DNA from: Botryllus schlosseri
Taxonomy: Eukaryota > Chordata > Ascidiacea > Stolidobranchia > Styelidae
DNA: 21,506 bases
NCBI GenBank assembly: GCA_000444245.1
Contig: ATSW01002092.1
Span: 1 to 21,506, forward strand
Direction of reading: 5' to 3'
Below, piece by piece: positions 1 through 8,714 of the stretch. The translations under genes and the position numbers were made by a program. The notes under the pieces were generated by a model that was not told the origin of the DNA, did no database searches, and saw only the letters and a program-made list of their open reading frames with translations. Position 1 is the stretch's first letter. Each line of letters opens with the position of its first letter.

Positions 1-164
1 ACCGGTTAACCGGATAATAACTGCTAAATGAGACAATCGATTTCATTAGGTCTGCATTTAAAACGGATCGCAAAATCGTTACACAGTGTTATTGTAGAGT
101 ACCTATACCTACGGCAACGCGCGCAGTATGAGCGAATACGAGAAAAACCACGTAAATTTAATGT

Positions 165-327
165 TCACTGCTTCTGCAATGCCCTCTTTATAAAGCACAG
201 ATGCATCAATTGTGGGATCCTGTAGCCGGGACCGGAATTTTGTAACAAAGAGTCCACGTTCATTGAATGCTTTTTCAGCTTCCACATAAGTGGGCTGAAT
301 AGAAAGCAGCGCTTCGTAGAGAGTCAA
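165..327 (-). pseudogene. hAT transposase C-terminal (dimerisation domain) remnant
   Basis: Minus-strand translation from 327 downwards gives LYEALLSIQPTYVEAEKAF followed by NERGLFVTKFRSRLQDPTID. This is the signature end of hAT transposases, usually close to LLSIPPTSVEAERAFSAAG then LFVTKLRSRL. After about 57 residues the resemblance stops and the frame runs on to a stop at 109. No catalytic domain is readable upstream (330-1100), so this is a fossil of a once autonomous copy or a deletion derivative that kept only the 3' coding end. It is not a host gene. Confidence 0.72.
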
Positions 328-738
328 AAGGTTGGCAGATCGTACGCCGGAAACTTCAACGGCTTTACATCCTTTTGACCATCCTTATCTTTAGGTTTGG
401 AGTACTAGAAGGACGACTAGCTGATACTGGAATTGATGCCGACATGATACCTCGCTCTAATTCACGTGATCAGGCACGCAGCCAGCCGAAAATGTAGGGG
501 GATTGAAATAAAATCAGGGGGTTTCGATTAGTTTTTCGAATTAATCATCAGCGGAAATCAATTACGCTTGCACGCACGCACATTTTTGCGAACATTCGAT
601 GTCATTCAGTTTCGCGGTGTCATTCTCAGAATCACTGATTAGAATACACTTAACGGCATATCGTCAACAAGCCATCGAGAGATAGGAGCCAATGCATGCT
701 GGGTCCGAGATGGTTAGGCCAGCGATTATATCGTTCGT

Positions 739-940
739 AGGCCTATTGCCGATGCGATTGTGTAGGTCAACGATAATATCGTGAGCACCAAGCCAATGAA
801 GATGCGATTGTGCAGGCCAGCGATGGATTAGTGTGTACTGTACACTGCACATGGCCTATTGCAGATGCGATTCTTCAATCCAGTGGAACTATCGGCTTGT
901 TGAAGACGCGATAAATCAGGCCAGAGACGATAGCCGAGCG
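739..940. repeat. Degenerate tandem repeat inside the hAT element
   Basis: The core GATGCGATT occurs at 751, 801 and 863, with a variant GACGCGATA at 904. Each is preceded by a diverged GGCCTATTGC-like stretch and the first, second and fourth are followed by a GGCCAGCGAT-like stretch. Spacing is about 40 to 62 bp. Subterminal arrays like this are common in hAT and related elements; a role in transposase binding is possible but not shown. Confidence 0.5.
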
Positions 941-1136
941 CGCGGCAATCAATGATCTAATTTAACGATCTTTTCAGCAGGAGATCGCGTCACATTACAT
1001 TGTGCAATGTGTACAGTACAGACGCATCTCGCTAATTGGCAACACGCTTCACGTTAGTCGGCCGCGCCAACACTGAATACGACTTATTGAAGCTTACTAA
1101 AACGAGTAAAATGCATTAGCAACGATTCTTTTTTAT

Positions 1137-1226
1137 CCGGTTAACCGGCAGAAAAATATCCGGATATCAGATAGTGAAAATATCTGCGGGTAACCGGTTA
1201 ACCGTTATCCGGATAATCCAACCCTA
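1137..1226. repeat. Palindrome-rich hAT terminus
   Basis: This 90-bp end holds repeated forms of CCGGTTAACCGG (a perfect 12-bp palindrome) and ATCCGGATA. The same palindrome opens the window at positions 2-13. Clustering at both ends of one element suggests transposase-binding or hairpin-forming terminal sites. Confidence 0.6.
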
Positions 1227-1573
1227 TTCGTAATGTCTGCGAATCCTTCTCGATTTGAAGTTGTCAGTCTCATCAAATTAGTGAACAGTCGTTTGAAATA
1301 AAAATTTCCGAAGTATTTCCATAATTTGTCGCAATGCAGGGAACAGCTTCTTGGAGGTACAGAACTTTAATATACAATTGAATAGTATATTCATATTGAA
1401 ATGAACCCAAATATTTTCGGCTGACACTCGTCATAAATCGGACAATGATATACCTGCTCTTAAAGCTCGATCGGCTGTCAGATTTGGCGCATTCTTATTG
1501 CGGATGCCCTATCGACAATGCTGATTTTTTTTGATGAACAAGGAGTGTTTCGTTGCTATCAAAGCATTACCCT
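1227..1573. other. Unassigned AT-rich sequence
   Basis: No coding potential, terminal repeat or recognisable family was seen. It lies between the end of the first hAT element and the hAT C-terminal remnant that follows, and may include 3' flank of the latter. Confidence 0.4.
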
Positions 1574-1846
1574 CCAACCCTGAAATTCATATCACCAGTT
1601 ATATTGGTATGCAGCCTTGACTTGTTAATGTCCATTGTTCATGATCGAAAATATTTGCTCGTAAATATATAAGTAAACCCGAACAGAACAAGTCGTTTCA
1701 TGACAGTCTTTCTCTGGTTGGAAAACTTCGATCAATTCTTTGGAGCAAACAATTTGTCTATACTTTTAGATTAGGATCTCACTTTGGCGGTAGAAACTCT
1801 CTGCGGGCTGAATCCGGCCCGCGGTCAGTATGTTGCCCGTCCCTGC
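1574..1846 (-). mobile_element. hAT deletion derivative: end joined to a transposase C-terminus remnant
   Basis: The right terminus at 1846, read inward, is CAGGGACGGGCAACATACTG followed by a CGCGGGCCGGATT block typical of hAT ends. About 110 bp further in, the minus strand encodes a decayed hAT dimerisation domain: LFGFTYIFTSKYF, then TMDINKSRLHTNIT and a FRVG-like stretch, comparable to LFGSTYVCESTFSTMN and KSRLRTRLTDEHL in GTF2IRD2/ZBED5-type transposases. Since the C-terminus lies so close to what should be the 5' end, most of the gene has been lost internally. The flank after the end is CGCTAGAT; no matching left end was found. Confidence 0.55.
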
Positions 1847-2204
1847 GCTAGATGCTGGACGTGATATGTTCATAAAATATGTGTTTCTTCATTTTGGTGC
1901 CATAAATGTTGCGATCACACCAAAAGTATCGTCGGAGGCGTTATGGGTTAAAATTGCATTAGCCTCCATCTATCTTTGCGGAAATGGTTTTTGGCACTCC
2001 TCGTTCATATCAAAACGAAGACGCAGATTTTCAAGACACGACCACGTACGTCAAGAAATGCAGCAGCAAAATTAGCTTTGAAATAATAATAGTCCACCTA
2101 TTTCTACATAAATAGTACGATTTTATCTTCAAGAAAAATCATTATTTTGCTGTTAATCACAAGTCTACAGTTCATATTTGCACAAGCAGATGAAGGTTGC
2201 ACCA
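1847..2204. other. Unassigned sequence left of a hAT end
   Basis: An 81-codon open frame (1830-2075) crosses the previous element's terminus and resembles nothing I know. The region probably belongs to the element whose right end is at 2300, whose left end is not visible. Confidence 0.35.
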
Positions 2205-2300
2205 TAATAGGGCTAAAATTGAACTAAAACTTGAGGGGGTCCGCGAGGGTCCGTGACGGTCAAAAGGGGTCCGCGAAGCCAAAAAGGTTGAGAACCACTG
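2205..2300. mobile_element. hAT right-end fragment
   Basis: The stretch carries GGGGTCCGCGAGGGTCCG and GGGGTCCGCG motifs and finishes AAAAAGGTTGAGAACCACTG at 2300, the reverse complement of the common hAT start CAGTGGTTCTCAACC. The flank CTCTACAG would be the target duplication, with central TA, but no partner left end was found. Confidence 0.65.
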
Positions 2301-2399
2301 CTCTACAGTCTACAGTTTATCAAACCCACCTACAGTAGGTTTGCATCGTGTGTTTTGTTTATCATCGAATAATCGCAATGCAACTCCACAGATAGGGCC

Positions 2400-2800
2400 G
2401 TTACAGGACTTAGAATTTTCTCCTGTAAATGCAGGCTGGTCTACCTCAAAAATGCTTCCAGCAAAACTGAGTATATAATGCAACCCGACAGGGGCGGATA
2501 TCTTCCCAGCACGTCGATCAAGACAGCTAGTTTTCCAAATTATATTTTGTCTCCATCTAATGTGAACTGAGCTTCAGTCTAGCAGGGATTAAGATTGCAT
2601 TTATTATAATTCAAAAGTAGCTCTATACTTCCGAAAACTAGTAGTACGCGCCCGGTGGTCAATTACTACTCCGCATTTATGCTCCTGAATCTTCCAGTTC
2701 TCAGAATTTGCCAGGTTTTACTGTATGTCGGTTGAGGGCGACAAGCTATATGAATGGTGGATATAGCATGCCCATCTTTGAGATATGATTAATTACATAT
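2400..2800 (+). repeat. Unclassified dispersed repeat, first copy
   Basis: This stretch is clearly homologous to 20985-21506. Shared landmarks in order are AGACAGCTAGTTTTC (2521), TGAGCTTCAG, ACTTCCGAAAACTA, GCCCGGTG, CCGCATTT (2671), a TTGAGGGCGAC block and TTGAGATATGAT near 2780. It contains one copy of a unit that is duplicated in the second location. No open frame, poly(A) tail, Pol III boxes or terminal inverted repeats were seen, so the class is unknown. Confidence 0.6.
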
Positions 2801-3418
2801 TCATTGTTTTAGTCTTTATTAAGTAACACCGAGGAATCATTAGATGAGTAATCTAGTATCAATGATTATATTGAACTTCTCTGACAGAACATGATGTAAT
2901 TATAAATTATCTCTAAGGTAGCTTCAACCTTAAAAGTCTTGACGTATCACATTTGTGAAAATAGAGCGCGTGATGAATTTTTATGATCAATAACATTCGA
3001 TTATGGTTTCATGAACATAAATTTTCAACAATGCTGCAGATCTAGACGTCATATCGAAAATACGGTGGATATAGTGACGTTTTTGAGACTACTGGATATG
3101 CGGTTGCAGTTTACCTCAACGTTTGCGCGATGAATGATTGCTATCGACGCTGAACGTGAATTACGTTACCTTTCAAGCGAACCTCCTGATTTTAATGACG
3201 CATTGCACATTTGCGAAAAGTCCAATTCGCTATACCTATGCCGATCAGTGGTAATTAATGAACCTTAATTATCTCTCAAGCAATGCCATCGATATGTTAA
3301 AAATTATTTCCACGGAATGAATTTAGTGTTACTACACGCCTGTGTTGTGTATCGATAAACATTATTATTTAGGAAGCTGACCCACCTCATTTAATTTTTT
3401 ATTTACTATTCATTAGAG
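2801..3418. other. Unassigned AT-rich intergenic sequence
   Basis: No supported gene, RNA or repeat was seen. The last eight bases (3411-3418, CATTAGAG) would be the left target duplication of the hAT element that starts at 3419. Confidence 0.4.
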
Positions 3419-4130
3419 CAGTGGTCGGGAACCTATGGCTCGCGAGCCACATATGGCTCTTTTGGGTATAAGATGTGGCTCTTTTACAAATTTTTAATTT
3501 TGGACTCAATTTATCAATATTAGAACTAGATAGTTAATTTTCATAACGGCCAGCATCATTATTCTCGTGGCAACATATACCTGCTTTTGAGAGGTGAAGA
3601 CAGTGGCGTATCGCGGGTTAGAGGCTCAGACATGCNTTTTTAAAATTATCAAATTCAAGTTGTTNCCGCGTTAGCGACAAATAGCACTCTCGAATTCAAT
3701 GTACCTAACAACGTATACGCTTCGAAATGTTGATTGACACGATACGTTGATTGATCAAAGAGAAAGCAGACATGGTGACTGACGCCTAATGACAATGCCG
3801 TTTCAAATACACANTGTGTTCGTGAACTACGGAGAGGAATTAGCAGCCTTGGAAGTGACGTTCACAACAACAAATTCAAATTACAACGCGTGGCTCAACC
3901 TTAAGTTACGCATATGATGCCAGCGGCCTCTNCTGTGCGATGGTTAATTACATCGACGATGCGGTATAGTGGGCTTCGTTTAGTAATGTAGCAATTCGTA
4001 TAGTAAATAATATATATGTCAATCGAAGGGCGCCACCTGCGCGNCTGTGTTCGCCCCTNGATGATCAAGAATAAGAATATCCTACGCATTTTTTTGTCCA
4101 GGGAAGGCTAGTTTTTTTAGCACTATTGAG

Positions 4131-6104
4131 ATGCCTAAAAGAAGTANAGAAGAGTATCGTACATTTCAGCAAGAATGGACAGAAGAATTTGCATTTGTTG
4201 GAAAAACAGATTNTGCAGTNTGTCTTATATGCAATGATAAGATTTCGTCAATGAAACGGTCGAATATAAAACGGCATTTTGAATCGCGCCATGCATCGTT
4301 TGCATCCAAATATCCAATGGGAAACAAGAGGAAGAAAGCGTGCCAAGAACTGTTACGCGGAGTGGAAGCACGTAAGCACCAACTACGTGNATGGGTGCAA
4401 CAAGGTGACTGCAACTCGGCTAGCTTGGCTGGATCTTTAGCAATAGTGAAGAATGGAAAGCCATTCACAGATGGAGAGTATGTTAAAAGATTTATGCTTG
4501 ATGTGGCTAATGAGTTATTTGAAGACTTTAGAAATAAAGATCAAATAATCAANAGAATAAAAGAGATGCCTCTTTCCGCCAGAACTGTTCATGACCGTAC
4601 CATCATGATGGCAAATCAGGTGGAGGAAATTCAGTTGAAAGATATTGATACAGCGACATACTATTCCCTNGCATTGGACGAGTCGACGGACGTAAGTCAT
4701 TTATGTCAGTTCAGCGTGATTGCAAGATACGTTACAGGTAACATAGTACGCGAGGAAAGTCTTGCTGTCTTACCAATGAAAGGAAAAGCAAGAGGGGAGG
4801 ATTTACTCAGGTCTTTCCTAGATTTCGCAAGAGAGAAAAAATTGCGATTGGATAATCTTATTTCTGTATGTACTGATGGTGCTCCATCTATGTTGGGCAA
4901 ACACAAAGGATTTGTAGCGCTTCTTCGCCAACATGAAAGTCGACGCATCCTAAGCTACCATTGTATTCTGCACCAAGAAGCACTTTGTGCNCAAACGTGT
5001 GGCAAACAATTTGGTGAAGTGATGAGTGTTGTNTTTTNGGTGGTCAACTTCATCGTTTCCCGAGCTTCAAATCATCGTCAATTTAAAGCGTTGCTGGATG
5101 AAGTTGGCAATAATTATCCCGGACTGGTTTTGCACAGTAATGTGCGTTGGTTATCAAGAGGAAGGGTGCTCAGCCGTTTTGCAGCTTGCTTGGAAGAAAT
5201 AAGGACTTTTCTCGAAATGAACAACGTTAAGCATCCTGAGCTAACTAATAATGACTGGCTCCGGAAATTTTACTATCTCGTGGACATGACAGGACACTTA
5301 AACCAGCTAAATATCAAAATGCAAGGCACTGGTAATACAATATTATCTCTTCAACAAGCAGTGTTTGCATTCGAAAGAAAGCTTGAGCTATTCATAGCGG
5401 ATATTGGAACGGGTCGTCTGTTACATTTTGAAACGTTGAAAGCATTTAGAGATGCTTTCATTACAAGTAACCCTACCCAACAATTTAATATCCAGCAACT
5501 GGTTGCTTTCACAGATAATCTTCTGCAGTCGTTCAAAGAACGCTTCGAAGAATTTCGTGAGCGCTCTTCTCTTTTTAAATTTATCACTCATCCGCATGAG
5601 TGTGTTGTGGACGAAGTGGACTTGAGTTATATCCCTGGTGTCTCCGTCAGAGATTTTGAATTAGAAGTTGTAGATTTGAAAGCTTCTGAGATTTGGGTGA
5701 ACAAATTCAAGTCACTGAATGAAGATTTGGAAAAAATTGCTCGGCGGCAAGCAGAGCTTGCTAGCAAACACAAATGGACGGAAATGAAAACACTTCAACC
5801 CGTAGATCAGTTGATCGTGAAAGCCTGGAATGAGCTTCCTGTCACATATCACACCCTGCAGAGAGTATGTACTGCTGTAGTGACCATGTTCGGCTCCACC
5901 TACGCATGTGAGCAGTCTTTCTCGTATTTAAAAAACATCAAGACGAGCCTACGATCTCGTTTAACCGACGAAAGTCTCAACGCTTGTATGAAGCTTAACC
6001 TCACCAATTATCAACCAGACTACAAAGCCATCAATGACACCATGACACCACAACTATATGTAAACCCGTATCCACGTTCTACTATTAAGACACTAAAACA
6101 GTGA
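4131..6104 (+). CDS. hAT transposase, GTF2IRD2/ZBED5-like, BED zinc finger
   Basis: This intronless 657-residue ORF has no internal stop. An N-terminal BED-type finger uses C31, C34, H49 and H54 (CLICNDKISS then NIKRHFESRH). The RNase H-like catalytic core shows ALDESTD with D183 and CTDGAPSMLGK with D249, followed by the hAT CxxH motif YHCILHQ (C278, H281) and NVRWLSRGRVL. The C-terminal hAT dimerisation domain is MFGSTYACEQSFSYL then SLRSRLTDESLN, with E594 the likely third acidic residue. These spacings fit active hAT enzymes such as Hermes (D180, D248, E572). Family knowledge says it cuts and pastes its own element; sequence similarity to host GTF2IRD2 and ZBED5 reflects their domestication from hATs. 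Some codons contain N; GTN at residue 30 still reads Val. The present stop codon comes from an inserted element, so the original C-terminus was probably different. The first in-frame ATG was taken as the start. Confidence 0.88.
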   Translation: MPKRSXEEYRTFQQEWTEEFAFVGKTDXAXCLICNDKISSMKRSNIKRHFESRHASFASKYPMGNKRKKACQELLRGVEARKHQLRXWVQQGDCNSASLAGSLAIVKNGKPFTDGEYVKRFMLDVANELFEDFRNKDQIIXRIKEMPLSARTVHDRTIMMANQVEEIQLKDIDTATYYSXALDESTDVSHLCQFSVIARYVTGNIVREESLAVLPMKGKARGEDLLRSFLDFAREKKLRLDNLISVCTDGAPSMLGKHKGFVALLRQHESRRILSYHCILHQEALCXQTCGKQFGEVMSVXFXVVNFIVSRASNHRQFKALLDEVGNNYPGLVLHSNVRWLSRGRVLSRFAACLEEIRTFLEMNNVKHPELTNNDWLRKFYYLVDMTGHLNQLNIKMQGTGNTILSLQQAVFAFERKLELFIADIGTGRLLHFETLKAFRDAFITSNPTQQFNIQQLVAFTDNLLQSFKERFEEFRERSSLFKFITHPHECVVDEVDLSYIPGVSVRDFELEVVDLKASEIWVNKFKSLNEDLEKIARRQAELASKHKWTEMKTLQPVDQLIVKAWNELPVTYHTLQRVCTAVVTMFGSTYACEQSFSYLKNIKTSLRSRLTDESLNACMKLNLTNYQPDYKAINDTMTPQLYVNPYPRSTIKTLKQ

Positions 6105-6394
6105 TTCTCAAACTTTTTTAGGCATGCCCCCTTTATGACAGTGAAATATTTAGCGCCCCCCTTATCATGATATCACGAAATAGTAAAAAGATCAACCAGA
6201 ATGCTAGCAATCCCAACAGATAGTTTGATGGCATGGAAGGTGATGACTGTTGATGGGGGAATTCTAGAATATCAAATCACAGAGTAACAACTATGAGCTG
6301 GTGGTGAATCGCGAGGAGCGCGAAAATTTTTTCCATTCAACGTCGGTGTCGCGCCCCTTTCAGATGTTTTTTTTCCCCGGTTCAAGAATCACTG
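6099..6394. mobile_element. Small non-autonomous hAT (MITE-like) inserted in the transposase 3' end
   Basis: The left end CAGTGATTCTCAAACTTTTT at 6099 and right end GGTTCAAGAATCACTG at 6394 are inverted copies of each other. Flanks are CACTAAAA (6091-6098) and TACTGAAA (6395-6402), six of eight identical with two transitions, so a decayed 8-bp duplication. The 296-bp interior has no transposase but carries GCGCCCCCC and GAGCGCGAAAATTTTT motifs shared with the element at 9505. A 67-codon frame starting inside it is a by-product. Confidence 0.75.
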
Positions 6395-6402
6395 TACTGA
6401 AA

Positions 6403-7197
6403 TGTATTTGGGATAGTACAAAGCTTATTGTCTTGGTCGCTGCCTTCCGAGCAGTGTGCAGCTTAAATAGCCATGATGTTGAGCAAAGCTTGCAGTTTTT
6501 CTGAAATTCTCCTTCCCTTGACCGAATGTCTGCATTCGTGTTTTTGTCATAAGACGGACTATAATTAAAATCCTCAATCTCGGCGACATGCTCGGCACAA
6601 ACTCAAAGGTTTATCTCTGACTCCAGTATACAAATATCTAGTGCTATAAGCCTTCTTTGAATTTCGGCTTTCGGCTTCCTTTTTGAAATGCCCGTCCTTT
6701 GTATGATAGATATTAGATATGATGAGTACTATAGTATTCGCAAGCACTGATTGACTTGTTCTGCGGATTAGGGATTTGGAAACTTATCGCGTAATAATTG
6801 GTAACACAGACCGTGTAATGCGTAATGTGACGATGGCAACAAAGAAGGTTTGAAATAAACTGTATATGGAAAAAGTGATTTCTTGTGACTTTAATTCTGA
6901 GTAGATTGAAAAATGCGTGTATTATCCAGCACATTTCTAACAAATATTGAGATTTTTGGTAAGAAATATTCTTCCAAGTCAAGGCAAGAAATTGTGAATT
7001 CATTTCACTGATCAAAAACTAGTTATTCCCAGAAGCGAAAACGCCTAGAATCCTGATTTGCAGGTTACATGGTCTCGAACCTCGAAAGAAACCCGCATCG
7101 CGATATAATTAATATGAAGCAAATTCCACCGCCCGCGTTTACAGTTAAATCCTTTGCATTCCTCACACTGCATACGCAAGGTTGATGGCAATGTATC
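6403..7197. other. Unassigned sequence right of the transposase element
   Basis: The reading frame of the upstream transposase stays open from 6403 to 6504 if the inserted element is disregarded, so the first 100 bp may be original 3' coding or 3' flank of that transposon. The rest has no supported gene. A 100-codon minus-strand frame at 6713-7015 shows no domain, motif or codon signal. Confidence 0.35.
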
Positions 7198-7558
7198 ACT
7201 AAAGCCAAAAGTCTCAAACACGCGGCGCGCGAGAGCATTTTGTACGTCCCGTGATGCCCTTTTGGAATTTCAAGTATTCAACAATATATTCAAGTGCCAT
7301 ATGTCTTTTCAAGGTACAAGAACTTGAAGTTCACGATAAAAATACTATAAAAATCACTGAAATCTCAACAAACTTCACTATCACATCACTTTTAAAAGCT
7401 ACCATGCGGTAGAAGATCGGCTATTACGTCACATTTTTAGTTCATGATGATAAAACATGACCCGTTGATGATTCGTGACATAACATTGTGATTTGGTTTG
7501 GTGCGACCTTTTCGTAAAATTACTCGATTTCGGATTGGCTGGGTGATCAAATAAAAAT

Positions 7559-7626
7559 GACTCGAGTTGAGTCGGGTCAAACGTTAAAATTAGAGAAGAA
7601 CTTGCGACTCGGAACGGTGACTTGGT
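7559..7626. repeat. Remnant with GACTCG motifs
   Basis: ATGACTCGAGTTGAGTCGGG, GCGACTCGG and GTGACTTGG resemble the subterminal motif array of the element at 13598-14122. This looks like a decayed fragment of the same hAT family; no boundaries can be drawn. Confidence 0.4.
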
Positions 7627-8136
7627 AATCCTGCGGATGTAACAATCTATGAAACTGTCATGGTGAATAGTAATATATCAAGATATCGAAGCTTGCGTTG
7701 CGTAGGGTTAGCTATCTGATCAGGTCAGTATGGTAATTGGCAACCATTGGTATTCTGTGACCCCCGTGACGTATAGTTGGTTACATGCTGGGTGTTATTT
7801 ATTGTTGTCTTTATCCATGTTATTATCGGTGGCTAGTAAGGAAGTATAGTACGCTCTACAGCTGTAACACCAATGAATGCTTCGCCGATTGGAAATTTCT
7901 ATTCTATTAACCAGGGTACGCAGACCCCATCGTAGTACGAAGCACCACATCAGGGTGTACGACATGCTGGAAGCACAAGGGGCACGATCGTTAAAAGGGT
8001 TAAGAAGAAATGCTATTACTATGGCTCAATAATGATTATGTTTAAGTTGTTATTGATATGTTCCAATAATAATCGAAGGCAAAATCTAACGCTGATTTAA
8101 TTTGACTTTAACAATGACAGTAACAATAGCCTATAC

Positions 8137-8280
8137 CAGTGGTTCTCAACGTGGGCGATATCGCCCCCCAGGGGCGACTTGGCTCTAGGGGGGCCAAAAT
8201 AACGAAGGGGCGACAGGTGATGATGATCGGTGTGGAGTTTGAAAAGGGGGCGATGAGTCGAAAAAGGTTGGGAAACACTG
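8137..8280. mobile_element. 144-bp hAT MITE with perfect target duplication
   Basis: Ends are CAGTGGTTCTCAACGTGGGC at 8137 and AAAAGGTTGGGAAACACTG at 8280. The target duplication GCCTATAC is identical on both sides (8129-8136 and 8281-8288). A perfect palindrome GGGCGATATCGCCC lies 16 bp inside the left end. The sequence is the terminal parts of the 384-bp element at 15036-15419 with the middle missing, so it is an internal-deletion form of the same family. The perfect duplication suggests a fairly recent insertion. Confidence 0.9.
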
Positions 8281-8714
8281 GCCTATACTTATCACGACTA
8301 AATCAAAACCAGTATTAGGCTACACCGCTCAAATGCTCTGATATCAGATCAATCGTCAGTAGATTTTAAAATATTCTGCATAAAATTGTGGCACGTCAAA
8401 GGTCCACTAGCTGCAGTATTATAACCCGACAGCTTTTTTACGATGTCAGGATGCATCCTCTCGCATGATTCCCGGCACAAAATCAATTTTCTTCAAATAT
8501 TTGAAAATGTGATTTTTTTCTGTGTCAATCGTGACTAGTACAATAGCAAATTACATTTCCGCGATGTTTGTGGAATGCCTGTCAGCAAGGTCCCGTCAAA
8601 TAAGGCCTACTTGGAAATTAAACATTGAATATCCCTATTATTGATACCGCGGCCCGCGACGTCATCAAAAACTAGGAAATTGGCCCGCGAGCACATTTGA
8701 GTTTGAGACCTCTG

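Larger units (their letters stand above)
1..1226 (-). mobile_element. hAT DNA transposon, left end outside the window
   Basis: The right end is about 95 bp of palindrome-rich sequence finishing at 1226. Read inward on the minus strand it begins TAGGGTTGGATTATCCGG and runs into AACGGTTAACCGG. The first bases of the window (ACCGGTTAACCGGATAAT) match this terminal sequence, so the other end lies just upstream of base 1. A degraded hAT transposase C-terminus is encoded on the minus strand near the left side (about 165-327), as expected if 1226 is the 5' end of the element. The interior (about 330-1100) has no intact coding region and contains a degenerate tandem repeat. The flank after the right end is TCGTAATG, but its partner duplication cannot be checked. 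hAT assignment rests on the ends plus the transposase remnant. Confidence 0.72.
3419..6402 (+). mobile_element. Potentially autonomous hAT transposon, right end not located
   Basis: The left terminus at 3419 reads CAGTGGTCGGGAACCTATGG and then the perfect palindrome TGGCTCGCGAGCCA (3436-3449). A 0.7-kb leader is followed by a long transposase ORF in the same orientation (4131-6104). The element is interrupted at its 3' coding end by a small hAT insertion (6099-6394). The true right end, expected as GGTTCCCGACCACTG, was not found; 6402 is only where recognisable element sequence stops. A related but diverged terminus near 11200 could not be tied to it. All 15 ambiguous bases of the window lie between 3636 and 5038, inside this element. 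Confidence 0.75.
7206..8714. mobile_element. Non-autonomous hAT, 1.5 kb, with a nested MITE
   Basis: The left end is CAAAAGTCTCAAACACGCGG at 7206 and the right end TTGAGTTTGAGACCTCTG at 8714; the outer 14 bases match at 12 positions when inverted. Flanks are ACTAAAGC (7198-7205) and ACTAAAAC (8715-8722), seven of eight identical. GC-rich CGCGGCGCGCGAG and GGCCCGCGAGC blocks sit just inside the ends. The interior contains a perfect-flanked MITE (8137-8280) and a patch of GACTCG motifs near 7560-7610, but no readable transposase. Confidence 0.68.

Noticed and set aside
739-940. CRISPR array
   Set aside because: Repeat units are degenerate and unevenly spaced, with no conserved repeat-spacer pattern, in an animal transposon.
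6713-7015. 100-codon minus-strand frame
   Set aside because: No domain, signal or similarity to anything recognised; length is compatible with chance in AT-rich DNA.
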